Of a stretch of 64,000 nt of DNA, positions 1 to 10,234 are shown piece after piece (position 1 is the first letter of the stretch; each line of letters begins with the position of its first letter). The translations under genes and the position numbers were made by a program. The notes under the pieces are model-generated. The model was not told the DNA's origin. It saw only the letters and a program-made list of their open reading frames with translations, and searched no databases. The DNA comes from Paracamarosporium sp. OC-R06-R3 (taxonomy: Eukaryota; Ascomycota; Dothideomycetes; Pleosporales; Didymosphaeriaceae), in the NCBI GenBank assembly GCA_019828545.1, contig JACVRA010000050.1, forward strand, positions 620,001 to 684,000, read 5' to 3'.

Positions 1-603
1 TCTCTGGAAGCCAGAGAGCCATATTGCACACTTGTGACCAAAAGTAATGGGCAATGCATGCTGCAAATGGGTGCGGCCGGCCATGGGAGTGTCGCGGTGC
101 TTCTTGGACAAGGTTTCTAGATTTTTGATGACGGATCGAAGAGTCCTTTCGACGATCTCAAGCCCTTCTTTCATCTGCAGAATGCTCGCCAAGTCCATGA
201 TGTCTTGCGTGGTAGCACCCCAATGTACATAGCGGCCAGCTTCCTCCCCGCAAAGAGCTGAAAGTTGCCGCACCAATGGGAGGATAGGATAGCCGACAAT
301 CTCAGTCTCCCTTCTCAGTCTGTCAAAATCGAGCTCCGCGCCTTGGGATTTGGAGGTTACGATTTCGCCGATGTGAGAGGGGATAACATCGCATCGCGAT
401 TGCGCTCGCGCTAGCGCAGTTTCAGCATCGACACAGCGGTTCAAGTAGGCCTTGTCGTCGAAAACTTTGCGAATCTCATCGGTACCAAAGAGTGTTCTGA
501 AGATGGCAGAGTCAATGGCGCTGACACTGCCCAGCGCTCGCCGCTGCTGAAGGGCAGCAAGTTTGGGAATGGCCCGCAACGGTGCGCGGCGTATGAGGAA
601 CAT
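1..603 (-). CDS. 3-carboxy-cis,cis-muconate cycloisomerase-like lyase (partial, 3' end outside window)
   Basis: The first 201 residues of a fumarase/aspartase-superfamily lyase are visible. The signature PMAGRTHLQHALPITFG near residue 174 is typical of PcaB-type 3-carboxymuconate cycloisomerases and separates it from argininosuccinate and adenylosuccinate lyases. Upstream, the family N-terminus (SAIFRTLFGTDEIRKVF) starts near residue 31. The known reaction of the family is lactonisation of 3-carboxymuconate in protocatechuate breakdown. The ATG at 603 adds about 28 residues (MFLIRRAPLRAIPKL...) rich in Arg, Leu and Ala and free of acidic residues, which could be a mitochondrial presequence. 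The frame stays open upstream of this ATG, so an earlier spliced exon is possible. The neighbouring thiolase and CoA-transferase support a 3-oxoadipate pathway role; the exact substrate is inferred. The catalytic C-terminal half lies beyond the window. Confidence 0.8.
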   Translation of the reverse strand, partial: MFLIRRAPLRAIPKLAALQQRRALGSVSAIDSAIFRTLFGTDEIRKVFDDKAYLNRCVDAETALARAQSRCDVIPSHIGEIVTSKSQGAELDFDRLRRETEIVGYPILPLVRQLSALCGEEAGRYVHWGATTQDIMDLASILQMKEGLEIVERTLRSVIKNLETLSKKHRDTPMAGRTHLQHALPITFGHKCAIWLSGFQR

Positions 604-944
604 GACGGCACAATCAACGGCAGACAAAATAAGATGACCAGAAACAACAAGAAGCAAAAGAACGAGAACGCCAGCACCAGATGCAAATTGTAGGAAGACG
701 TGGGCCCATGGCCGCCGGTAAATGCGGCGGAGCAGTGAGTGTGGGGAAGACTTGACGCTCGGATGAAGTGCTAGTGTGACTAAAGCGGTTAGCGTCCTGT
801 TCGTTCTCGTGGGGTCGCGTCATTTTCGTGCTGCATAGAGAAACAGAGACTCCAGCAATAGTGAACCGATATATTTTCATCACAAATTCAACGCTCGTTG
901 TGGACTGGATTAAATACTTGCTGGCTAAAGTTTACTTTTGTGCA
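604..944. promoter_or_regulatory. Intergenic region: lyase promoter and thiolase 3' end
   Basis: About 340 bases between two genes on the minus strand. It must hold the lyase 5' region and the thiolase terminator. I see no clear TATA box or further gene; the lyase frame stays open through part of it, so an upstream exon cannot be excluded. Confidence 0.4.
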
Positions 945-2269
945 TTATGACTCCCGCACAAAGAGCGATGCGACACCGTGACCGGTACTTGCGCACATAG
1001 AGACGATACCCAGCTCCTTGTCTTGTCTACGTAGCTCTCCAAACAGAGTAGCAGTCTGGCGTGCACCGGTTGCTCCTGTGGGGTGACCTAGAGCTATTGC
1101 TCCGCCATTGGGATTGACTCTTTCCTCGTCCAAGCCGAGAGCGCGGATGCATGCTATTGTCTGGCTAGCGAAGGCCTCATTCAACTCGATGATGTCGATA
1201 TCCTTCACTTCGGTTCCTGTGTACTTGAGAAGTGCTGGGATAGCAAGTATGGGTCCGATGCCCATCTCATCTGGTGCACATCCACTGACTTGCGTGCCCA
1301 CGAAGCGTCCGATTGGCGTCAACCCGCGTTGTTCTGCCCAGGATCGACGAGCCAGGATTGTCGATGAGGCACCATCAGAGATTTGAGACCTGGTGGATTA
1401 GCTATGTCGATTTGATGTTTCATAAGAGATGGACTCACGAATTTCCTGCAGTACTTTTGCCGTTCTCGCCAAATACAGGCTTCAAAGTCGATACCTTCTC
1501 GAACGTCAAGCCATGCCGGATGCCGTCGTCCTTGGTTACTTCAAACCCTGTCGGCTGGCCTGTTGACTCGTCGATACGTTGCACTATAACAGGCACAATC
1601 TCCCAGTCAAATCGGCCTTCTTTTTGAGCCTGGCTTGCTCTGCCGTGGCTTTGTACTGCATACTCGTCTTGCGCTTTCCGGTCAATCTTGTATCTTTCTG
1701 CAACATTTTCCGAAGTGATACCCATTGGCATCAAGCAATCTCGGGCATCTTTGATGGTTGACCCCAGTAAAGTTGGCGAGACATCAGTTGGTACACCTCG
1801 GGAGCCGTAGTTTCTAGACATACTCTCAACGCCTCCAGCGAGGCCCACGTCGATCTGTCCCACCATGATTGCATGCGATATATGAGTAATAGCCTGTAGA
1901 CTGCTCGAACATTGCCGATTGACGGTGTGGAAGGTAGTTGAATTAGGGAACCCAGCGTGATTCAGCGCCATCCGGCCAGTCTTTGCAAATCCAAGCTCGG
2001 CGAGAACGTTCCCAATCAAGGCATCATTTACGTCTTTGGCTTCGATTTGCGCTCTTTGTACCGCAGCTTTCATGACCTGTGCTCGCTGAGTGAACTGGAT
2101 CAGATTCACATTCACAACGACTTACGGGCATCAATATGTCCTCCGGATGCGCATCTTTGTAGCCGCCTTTGAAGCTGCGATTGATTGGAGATCGAACCGC
2201 AGAAAGCAAGACCACATCATTCGGGCTTTTCTGTAGCACGTTGCGCGCTAGTCTGTTGAAGGCCGCCAT
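945..2269 (-). CDS. Acetyl-CoA acyltransferase (3-ketoacyl/3-oxoadipyl-CoA thiolase)
   Basis: Three exons (2126-2269, 1439-2076, 945-1389; introns of 49 nt each) give 408 residues, the usual thiolase length. Family marks are the nucleophile Cys104 in NRQCSSSL, the GGVESMS loop, NEAFA, GHPTGATGARQ (His363) and the C-terminal CASTGHG (Cys393). Thiolases cleave 3-ketoacyl-CoA with free CoA; beside a CoA-transferase and a muconate-type lyase the likely substrate is 3-oxoadipyl-CoA, giving succinyl-CoA and acetyl-CoA (inference; a fatty-acid thiolase is the alternative). The N-terminus MAAFNRLARNVLQK could be a short mitochondrial presequence or a degenerate PTS2 (RL-x5-Q, last position Lys rather than Leu/Ala). 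There is no C-terminal PTS1. The gene shares a 258-base divergent promoter with the dehydrogenase at 2528. Confidence 0.88.
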
Positions 2270-2527
2270 GCTCGCACTCGAACTTCTGTTGCAAACCTCG
2301 ATGCATCTCGAATGCGAACAATTGGGAAGCCGTACGCCGAAGGATGATTGAACTGCCGCTCCGCAGCTGCGATGCAGGAGACGTGGCGGGGCAGCAAGGA
2401 TGTGGGGCGAGACCAGAGCTACCCCTCCATGACGAATCACAGTGGAACGAGGCTCTGCGTGAAGCAAACGCAAACGACTGTCCCGTCTTATACGACCCAG
2501 TGATACACATTTGAGGAAGCTCACAAG
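2270..2527. promoter_or_regulatory. Shared divergent promoter, thiolase / Fe-type dehydrogenase
   Basis: A 258-base spacer between the thiolase start (minus) and the dehydrogenase start (plus). Head-to-head placement of two enzymes of one pathway suggests co-regulation. No operator can be assigned by eye. Confidence 0.45.
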
Positions 2528-3928
2528 ATGACTCTGCCAAGCAAGTACCAAAGCGGAAGCGTCGACTCCTCGTTGAAGGGCGTATATCGAGCTTCGCCGG
2601 TCAAGCTCCTCATTTACGGAACAGGTATGTCTCCGACCTATTTGCATACAACTACAGGGAATTGAAAGGCCAATTCAGGAACGAGCAAACAGCTTTCAAA
2701 TGTTGTCTCGGAACTCGGCGGCTCAAAAGCATTCATCATCACCGGGCGTTCCCTTTATGAGAAGACGCCGGTTATCAAGGATATCGAGCAGAGTTTAGGG
2801 TCGGTTCACGGCGGCACGTTCAGCAAAATTGGTCAACATGCGTGAGTAGGAGAGGAATTCGAGATCGTCAACAAGCTGATCATGGCAGCCCGATTGGCGA
2901 CATTCGCGAAGCGACGGCCCTGATGGCCAAGTCTGGGTGCGATGTGTTGATATCAGTAGGAGGAGGCTCACCCATCGATTCAGCGAAGGCCATTGCGTAC
3001 AACATCCACCAAGAGACTGGAAAATGGATACCAAGCATTGCAGTGCCTACCACTCTGAGTGTCGCGGAAACCACCCAGAATGCCGGCTTTACGACTGAGG
3101 AAAAGCACAAGATTGCAGTCAGCAACCCCGAACTCGTGCCCAAAGCTGTGGTCTACGACGGCGAGATTGCTCTGCACACGCCGTTGAGCTTGTGGACTAG
3201 TACCGGAGTAAGACTTGTGCAAGTTTCGAAATTTTCTCATGAATTGACAAATATATAGATCCGATCACTAGACCACGCTGTGGAGCTCATGTACCACCCA
3301 CTCGCCTCCGAAATTCCGACTAAACGCATGTGCTTGGAGGCTATCAAAGACCTGTTTACCTATCTGCCCCAGTCAAAATCAAGTCCGGAGGATGCTGATG
3401 TCCGCACGAAGCTGTTCCTTGCCTGCTACGCTTCGTTGTTCCCCTTTCTCTACACCGGAGGTGTCGGTCTCAGCCACAGCATTGGTCATGCAATTGGCGC
3501 AACATACTCAATACCACACGGCATCACCAGTTGTCTCAGTCTAGCACCAACAGTGCATTTCAAAGCAAGCAATCCGGAGGAAGCGAAGCAGATTGCGAGA
3601 ATCGTTCCGTACATCGGCAAGCAAAGTACCGGAAGTGACGAGAAGGACTCGCACATTGTGGCAGACGCTATCGCCGAGTTAGTTGAAGGGCTAGGGCACA
3701 AGACCACGCTGAGTGCTGTAAGTGAAGCCAACTCGTCCGTGGTTATGCGACTGATCAGTTCCAGTACAATGTTCCAACCGGCGACGCGGAGGAAGAAGCC
3801 ATTGCATCGCGCGCACTGCACAGCAAAGAGCACAAGGACTTTGCGAACTGTAAGCAGGACAGCCTCATTAAAAACGATCCAAGCTAATCCGACTTCCAGT
3901 GAAAAAGATTGTGCATGATTTGTACTAG
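2528..3928 (+). CDS. Iron-type alcohol dehydrogenase / maleylacetate reductase-like
   Basis: Six exons (2528-2624, 2679-2841, 2889-3207, 3259-3717, 3765-3849, 3900-3928) join in phase to 383 residues, normal for group III (iron) alcohol dehydrogenases. The NAD-binding GGGSPIDSAKA, the SLDHAVE helix and the HSIGHAIGA and PHGITSC histidine motifs are present. The classical metal-binding Asp of the DALTHA helix appears replaced here (IRSLDHA, Arg at that place by my alignment), as also happens in some maleylacetate reductases. In the neighbourhood of a CoA-transferase and thiolase the best guess is reduction of maleylacetate to 3-oxoadipate, the last step before CoA activation. However, the GGGSPID loop is closer to general alcohol dehydrogenases than to bacterial maleylacetate reductases, so the substrate stays open. 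Confidence 0.82.
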
Positions 3929-4525
3929 GCTTGCGATTGTCTTGGAGACTTCTGTAGATTATTCAGGGAGCTGCTCTGTTCCGCGGATGCCCTCCTGCGA
4001 GCCATTATCCTAGCGGAGATCACGATAGCCATGTTCGCGTTTTCCGAAGCGCGTGCTTCAACAAAGCAGGGATATGTTTCCGTAGCGCAACCTTTCCGGG
4101 CCCTAGGAGGGCTGGGAGGAGAATCAAAATACTTTTCCGCCTCCAAAACGCCGGGTAAGGCTTCTTCCGCCACGAGTGTGGAGCCGTTGGCGACCCCGAA
4201 TCTCCACCGGTGCCGGAACGGCAGGTGACTCGGTAAGCCTAATTTAGCTTAGTGACGACATGCAAGCTCTCAAAAGTCGTGTGGGGAACGCAATCAGTCT
4301 GCAGCTGCAACCTTTACATCCCACATTCCCACATATTCTTTGTGCATTGAGCATTGCGGAGCCGGGTGGAGCTGGAGCGAGGGCCTCTGTAGCTTACGAT
4401 AATCTTCAATTCTGTATACGACTTTCATAGAGCCTTTGCATCGTCCAGAGGTGCTTTTGGGAGCTTTGGACGGCAGCTAGGGAGCCTTCACATTGAAAAC
4501 GGCTCTTACGGCAGCACCTTTCACG
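3929..4525. promoter_or_regulatory. Intergenic region upstream of CoA-transferase
   Basis: About 600 bases with no credible gene. Around 4080-4230 it is rich in CCG/CGG triplets (for example CCGGTGCCGGAACGG near 4208), the half-sites used by Zn2Cys6 regulators, but spacing and orientation do not single out one site. Confidence 0.35.
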
Positions 4526-6227
4526 ATGCAACGAACATTCCTTTTCGCGGCCCGCCGCAGCGGGCCTGCCATCCGTTTTTTCTCCAGCACTGCTACCCGC
4601 GCTGCGATCAACAAAATCTATCCTTCAGCACAGGAAGCCGTCAAAGACATGAAGTCGAACTCAACCGTCTTAGTAGGTGGTTTCGGATTCTCGGGGGTGC
4701 CAAACACTCTTATCAATGCGGTGCGCGATCGCTCAGATCTCAAGAACTTTACAGTTGTGAGCAACAATGCGGGCATGCCCGGCGTGGGACTCGGCCAATG
4801 GTTGGACACAAAGCAAATCGGAAAGATGATTGCTAGTTATATTGGAGACAATAAGACTTTCGAACAAATGTACTTGAAGGGCGAATTGGCGCTGGAGTTG
4901 ACGCCTCAAGGAACGATCGCGGAGAAGTGTGCGGCAGGAGCAGCAGGTGTTCCGGCATTCTACACACCGGCCGCCTACGGAACCATAGGTATGTCGCATT
5001 CATCATACCGTCGAAACCATCGTTTATCAAGATGCTAATTAATTTCCGTAGTACAAACTGGCGAGCTTCCCGTTCAGTACAACACCGACGGCACCATCGC
5101 CAAAATGGCACCTCCTAAAGAAACTCGCGAATTCAACGGCAAAGCTTATGTTATGGAAGAAGCTATCTTCGGTGATTACGCCTTCGTCAAGGTCGCGAAA
5201 GCGGACCGTCTCGGCAACTGTACCTTCCGCAAAGCGCAGAACAACTTCAACGAGGCCATGGGCAAGAATGCGAAGTTGACGATTGTGGAAGCCGACGAGA
5301 TTGTTGAGGATGGAGTCATCGCGCCGGAAGAAATACACTTGCAGGGTATCTACGTCAAGAGGGTGATCAAGAGCACAGAAGAGAAGAAAATTGAGCGCTT
5401 GGTGCATTACAAGGATCCTGAAGAGCAGAAGCGTGCGATCCTGGAAGGTAAGGACCACATATTAGTTTGCGCATGTAGTGATAGCTAACGTGTAGTCAGG
5501 CTCCTCTGAAGCTTCACAAAAACGCGAGCGCATCATCAAACGAGCAGCGCAGGAGCTCAAGGATGGCATGTACGTCAACCTCGGAATCGGTATGCCGCTT
5601 GCCGCGCCCGCTTTCCTTCCCAAGGGCGTCGAGATTGTCCTAGAATCGGAGAATGGCATTCTTGGAATGGGCGGATACCCCAAGCCCGGAGAAGAAGATC
5701 CAGATCTGATCAACGCTGGCAAAGAGACTGTCACTCTGATCAAGGGCGCTTCGACATTTGGTAGCCACGAGTCGTTTGGCATGATTAGGTCGGGCAGGAT
5801 TGACGTCGCCATGCTTGGAGCTATGCAGGTTAACACATATGGAGGTAAGCGAACATTTGTCTGCACTTTCCATAAGCACCTTTACTGACTTAGCACAGAT
5901 CTTGCCAATTTCATGCTTCCCGGAAAGGTCAAGGGTATTGGTGGTGCCATGGATCTCGTTGCCAACCCCTCGCAAACCAAGGTCGTCATCACCATGGAAC
6001 ATACCGACAAGAAGGGCAACCCCAAGATCCTCAAGCAGTGCACGTTCCCTCTCACCGGCCAAAAGTGTGTTTCCACAATCATCACCGACCTCGCTGTATT
6101 CGATGTCAGCCCCTTAGACGGACTTACTTTGAAAGAAGTTGCAAAGGGCGTCACGGTCGACGAAGTCAAGTCGAAAACCGAGGCACCCTTCAAGGTCGCC
6201 GATAACCTGAAGGAGATGGATATATAA
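4526..6227 (+). CDS. Mitochondrial succinyl-CoA:3-oxoacid (3-oxoadipate) CoA-transferase
   Basis: Four exons (4526-4988, 5052-5447, 5500-5844, 5899-6227) encode 510 residues with the alpha and beta halves fused in one chain, as in mitochondrial SCOT. The ATG at 4526 starts an Arg/Phe/Ser-rich presequence ([21 protein letters not shown]). The alpha part carries [10 protein letters not shown] and [10 protein letters not shown]; the beta part carries the catalytic Glu337 in SENGILG, GMPLAAP and GSHESF. The enzyme moves CoA from succinyl-CoA to a 3-oxoacid in the mitochondrial matrix. It could serve ketone-body metabolism, but its place between the dehydrogenase and pathway neighbours points to 3-oxoadipate (inference). 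A TTG 33 bases upstream is in frame but is not needed as a start. Confidence 0.93.
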
Positions 6228-6347
6228 AGTTCTCTCCTGCTGTTCTTGATGATTTAAGCATTGACTTTTAAGCGTAGCATTCGGCGCCAGGATGGTCTGT
6301 ATAGAATATTTGACATTTCTTCCCATTCTACAACGTTCGCCATCACA

Positions 6348-7464
6348 CTATGCAAATTCCCATGAGCCATTCTCCCCTTTCTTGCCTTTGTCCTCATGCC
6401 CCTCCGGCAACTGTCCTCCAATATGCAGATACACACTACTTCCATCCCTATCAAAACACCTCTCATCCCTACTCGCACTCTCCCAAACATCCAACGCCGC
6501 CTCAGCCATCACCGGGCTGATACCCACCTGCTTTGCGCTCTCAATACCTAACCCGAGGTCCTTGAGCATCATCTGTGTCTTGAAACCCGGTCTGTACCCG
6601 CTATTACTCGGCACCCAAATGTCAGTCACATTCGGTATTGGCATGACATGATCGCACATCCATGACTGGCCGGTTGAAGCGCGTATCACAGAATAAAGAT
6701 CTTTGGGATCCAGGCCCTGCGCAACGCCGATGGCGAGGGCTTCCGCGGTGGCGAGCAGGATGGTGCCGGAGAGGTAGTTGTTTGAGATCTTTGCCGTGAG
6801 ACCGGCTCCAAGTGAGGAAAGGTAAAAGAATTTTTGGGGGGAGCCCATCATTGAGAGAGCGGTTTCGAGGCGCTTGGATGCTGGGTTTGATTCCTCGGGT
6901 TTGGTGTATCCTATGAGCATGCTTAGATCGCCTCTTTCTGCTGCTGGAACGCCGCCCTGTTGATTGCTTTTTAGCGACGTGCAAGGTGGAGGTAGAAATT
7001 GCGTGGAACTTACGGAGACAGGTGTATCCACATATGTTCCCATTCCCTCTGTTTTTAACTTCTCACCGACTTCTCTCGTGCTTCTTACATCGATTGTACT
7101 ACACTCGCACAATACCCTCTCCTCATCTTTCTTTGCAGTAATAACTCCATCCTTCTCATCTAAATACACTTTCTTCACATCATTCGCACCGGGCACGATT
7201 GATATGACTACTTTCGCATTGTCTGCTGCTTCGCGTGCGGAGGATACAATATCTATAGGCCCATAGGTACCGTACTCGTCTTTGAAGCGCGTGCAAGCCG
7301 AAGGATTAATGTCATTGACATATAAAGTAGCCGATGCGTCCATCTTCTTCCTTATGTTGGACGCCATGGCGTAGCCCATCGCTCCAAGACCTAGAAAACG
7401 TCAGTTATGTATCACTGCATTGAGAGCGAGCGTATATACCAATGAAAGCATAATTGTCTGCCAT
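6348..7464 (-). CDS. 3-hydroxyisobutyrate dehydrogenase-family oxidoreductase
   Basis: Three exons (7440-7464, 7014-7390, 6348-6956) give 336 residues; the first exon is only 25 nt. The N-terminal Rossmann motif AFIGLGAMGYAMASNI, the substrate loop DTPVSGGVPAAERGDLSMLIG (split by the second intron exactly before GG) and GAGLTAKISNNYLSG with the catalytic Lys define the beta-hydroxyacid dehydrogenase family. Members oxidise 3-hydroxyacids to semialdehydes with NAD(P)+ (valine breakdown, or reduction of succinic and glyoxylic semialdehydes). There is no obvious mitochondrial presequence. It is convergent with the CoA-transferase (120 bases apart). The 57-nt second intron has no stop and is a multiple of three, so its retention would add 19 residues in the substrate loop. 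Confidence 0.85.
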
Positions 7465-7915
7465 TTTGCAGATAATGTAGCAGCAAATACACACTGAAGT
7501 GACAAGATGTTTGAGCAACGGTTTGTTTACAGTAGTCGAGTAGTGGCCTTGGGGTATCTAGTCCCTGCATGATCGACCCCTTGCCCCACATGCTCCCCCT
7601 CATTCTCCATATACTCCCCCCAAACATCCAATATGCACCTGCCCAGTCTGTAGGGGGTACGTGCCTTGTATCATAATGACCCACGTCCAGGTCACAAAGC
7701 TTTCGTTACAGCACCTGAATACAGAGGTCAATGTGAGATCGGAAAAGCCGCAGTGACTCTTCTCGAGAAGCATATACATTCTTGCGACGAAAAAATACGC
7801 CTTCACACGATCCTGATATATTTTTCGCTTGATAAAGTATCTAGGTACGTTCGAGATATGCTATAGTAAAGTTCGTTGCATCAGCTAATTCAGTACCAGT
7901 ACATCCACGCATAAC
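7465..7915. promoter_or_regulatory. Divergent promoter, HIBADH-like / NAD(P)-binding protein
   Basis: About 450 bases between head-to-head genes. A CTCCCCC/CATTCTCC-rich stretch lies near 7590-7620 (possible stress-response-element-like CCCCT sites on either strand). No gene is visible. Confidence 0.35.
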
Positions 7916-8918
7916 ATGTCCCCCTCCGAGCCCTTCAAAGTAGGAGTTATAGGACCAGCAGGGTTTGGAGGCTCCTACCTCTGTGTTGAGCTTCTGAACC
8001 GCGGTCATACCGTCATAGGGCTCTCTCGAAACCCCGAGAAGCTCGGTTCGCATGAGCGCTACTTCCCGCGGCCAGTCGATATCGATTCAGTATCTATCTC
8101 CGAGCTTGCGCAGTATTTCTCCGGTATCGACGTGCTGGTTTCAGAATATGGACCGCACACTGCAGGCGCAGATGCACTGCTTTATAGTGAGTATCCAGGC
8201 GTTCACTGATATGTAGAACGTTGTTTCTGACTAAACAGTGCCATTCCTCGAAACCGTGAGGAAGATTATACTAGCAGTTAAGACGTCAGACGTAAAGTAC
8301 TTCCTCTTTGTTGGCGGTGCTGGGTCGCTTCACGTGCCTGGCACGCCAGAAAGTTGCGTCGATCATCCCGACTTCTTCATGGCGTACCGACGCGCCATTG
8401 CAACTTCTGAAGCGCACATTGTGTATATGGAGGAGCGCTTGGGTATCATGGGCACATCGTTGCGTGCGTATCGCGACGCACGAATCGCTGAGCGAGAAGG
8501 GCGTGCCACCGATGAGAATAAGAAGACTATCGAGGACTATGAGGTAGCTGTTAAGGCCAAAGATCGTGCAACGGATTTCATCAAGGCAGGTCGTACGGCG
8601 TATATGTTTTTCGATGGAAACACCTCGTTCAAATGGTCGTTTGTGTCTCCGTCTGCGCTGTACAGGCCTGGAGTACGCACGGGGAGATATGAAATAAGCG
8701 TTGACGATATGGTCCTGTTGGGAGAACAACAGGGAGATAATATATTTGAGGGAAGGTTGACGGGCATCAGCGTGGCGGATATGGCGATCGCGATCGCGGA
8801 CGAAGTAGAGAATGAGAAGTTAGTTGGGAAGCATTGGAGTGCGTGGGGCGATATCAGTGAGGAAAAGCCAGCGCCTGCATACTTGACGTTGGATAGTGTA
8901 GAGGGAGGAAGCAGATGA
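7916..8918 (+). CDS. NAD(P)-binding atypical SDR (NmrA/NADH-flavin-reductase-like)
   Basis: Two exons (7916-8186, 8239-8918; 52-nt intron) encode 316 residues. The start carries a variant glycine motif, VGVIGPAGFGGSYL, then LSRNPEKLG, the place where SDRs bind the NADP phosphate. FLFVGGAGSLHVPG in the middle is the usual strand-loop of the atypical SDR fold. There is no classical YxxxK pair that I can point to, so it may be a reductase of unknown substrate or a redox-sensing protein. It sits divergently from the HIBADH-like gene inside the catabolic cluster. The substrate is unknown. Confidence 0.75.
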
Positions 8919-8983
8919 ATATAGCCATGCATACTATTTCTGAAAGTTAAACAATGATTTTGATACATGGTTTAAAGCATCAA

Positions 8984-10016
8984 TCATGGCGTCTTCTGCC
9001 CGAGCTTATCCGCATCCCAGCTTGTGCCCTGACTTGCAAGAAATTCTTGGCCTTTAGCAAGCACCTTACTGTTTTCCTCACCCAGCCATTGAGGCTCAAG
9101 ATTTTGTATTGCATCTTCGATTTCATAGGCTTCGCCGCCTGCAATCCAAAGTATCTTACCTGCAAAAGGCATCTTTGCGCCGGGATGAGTTATGCCTTCT
9201 TTGCTTCGGTTGGCAGAAGCACAAAGAAGAATGCTCCTTGCTACATCCTCGGGTTCGTTCTCAGGAAGTCCAAGTTTGCGCCAGCCAACTTCGATGCCTT
9301 TCACGAGCTTCGTTTCTATACCTTCGTTAGGCGATCTTGCAGTGAGAAGAACAAGACAACTTACTCGTCATCCAGGGACATATAACGTTAATCCTGATGT
9401 TTTCTGGAATAGCAACGATGTGCAAGCCTCTCATGAGGCCCAAAACTCCATGTTTACTCGCTGTATACGGAGCTAAACCCCCGCACTCCTTGAATCCAGC
9501 AATGGAACTAACAAGAACAAGGTCACCGCCCCCATTCTTTCTTAAATAATGCATCCCAATCCTCGCTGTAAATATGGAGCCCTTCAGATTGATATCGACC
9601 TCCATCATGCTCGGCTCAACGGAAATGTCTGAGCTCGGGTCAAAGATATCCTTGTGGTTTGCCACACCAGCGTTGGCGACCACGACATCGATCTGGCCAT
9701 AGGTTGTTTCTGCTAAGGCGAATAAATCAAGTTGGGAACTATAGGATGATGTGTCGCAGCGTTGAAACCGGACCGAATCGCCGAGGGCAGAGGTAAGCTC
9801 AAGCGCAGCCGCTTCATTGACGTCTCCGAAAACAACTTTACATCCTGCTTCTATAATAACATCAGCACAGATTTAGAATTTTCACTGAATCAGGATATGC
9901 TTGCCAACAAACTGTGTCACTGCACACCTTCCAATTCCGGTTGCTCCTCCCGTGAGCACCACAACCTTCCCGTTGAGCGTGCCAAGAAGATCTGAGTTGA
10001 ATTGGACGTGAACCAT
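8984..10016 (-). CDS. Classical short-chain dehydrogenase/reductase with a GC-AG intron
   Basis: Three exons (9905-10016, 9365-9850, 8984-9315) encode 309 residues. LTGGATGIGR is the cofactor glycine motif, VVANAGVA is the NAG motif, and VSSIAG followed by YTASKHG supplies the catalytic Ser-Tyr-Lys. The first intron (9851-9904, 54 nt) only works with a GCAAG donor: every nearby GT donor leaves the frame closed by a stop, while GC-AG joins GRCAVTQFV to EAGCKVVFGDV exactly as the family expects. The second intron (9316-9364) is ordinary GT-AG. The C-terminus is about 40 residues longer than a minimal SDR. It shares its orientation and a 218-base spacer with the carboxylesterase behind it. Likely role: alcohol/ketone conversion of the cluster substrate (inference). 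Confidence 0.85.
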
Positions 10017-10234
10017 TTTGCCATCTACTCTCAAGCACACTGTTTACATGGGTCAAGATAATCCCTATGTTTGACCAAACTCGTCGCATTTGTTTATGTT
10101 CCCCGCACCCCACATGCACTCAAGGCGGGGAACATGCCCTCTTCGCCGCTGCCCCTCACTAGAAACAGATTAGACTAGCTATCTGGAAAAGAAACCGGCA
10201 TTCGATTCTCACTCCGAAGCGGTACCTAGCACTA

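Noticed and set aside
1..603. Adenylosuccinate or argininosuccinate lyase
   Set aside because: The GRTHLQHALPITFG block and N-terminal pattern fit the carboxymuconate cycloisomerase branch better, and the pathway neighbours agree.
4493..4525. Upstream start of the CoA-transferase
   Set aside because: TTG codon; the ATG at 4526 begins a proper mitochondrial presequence.
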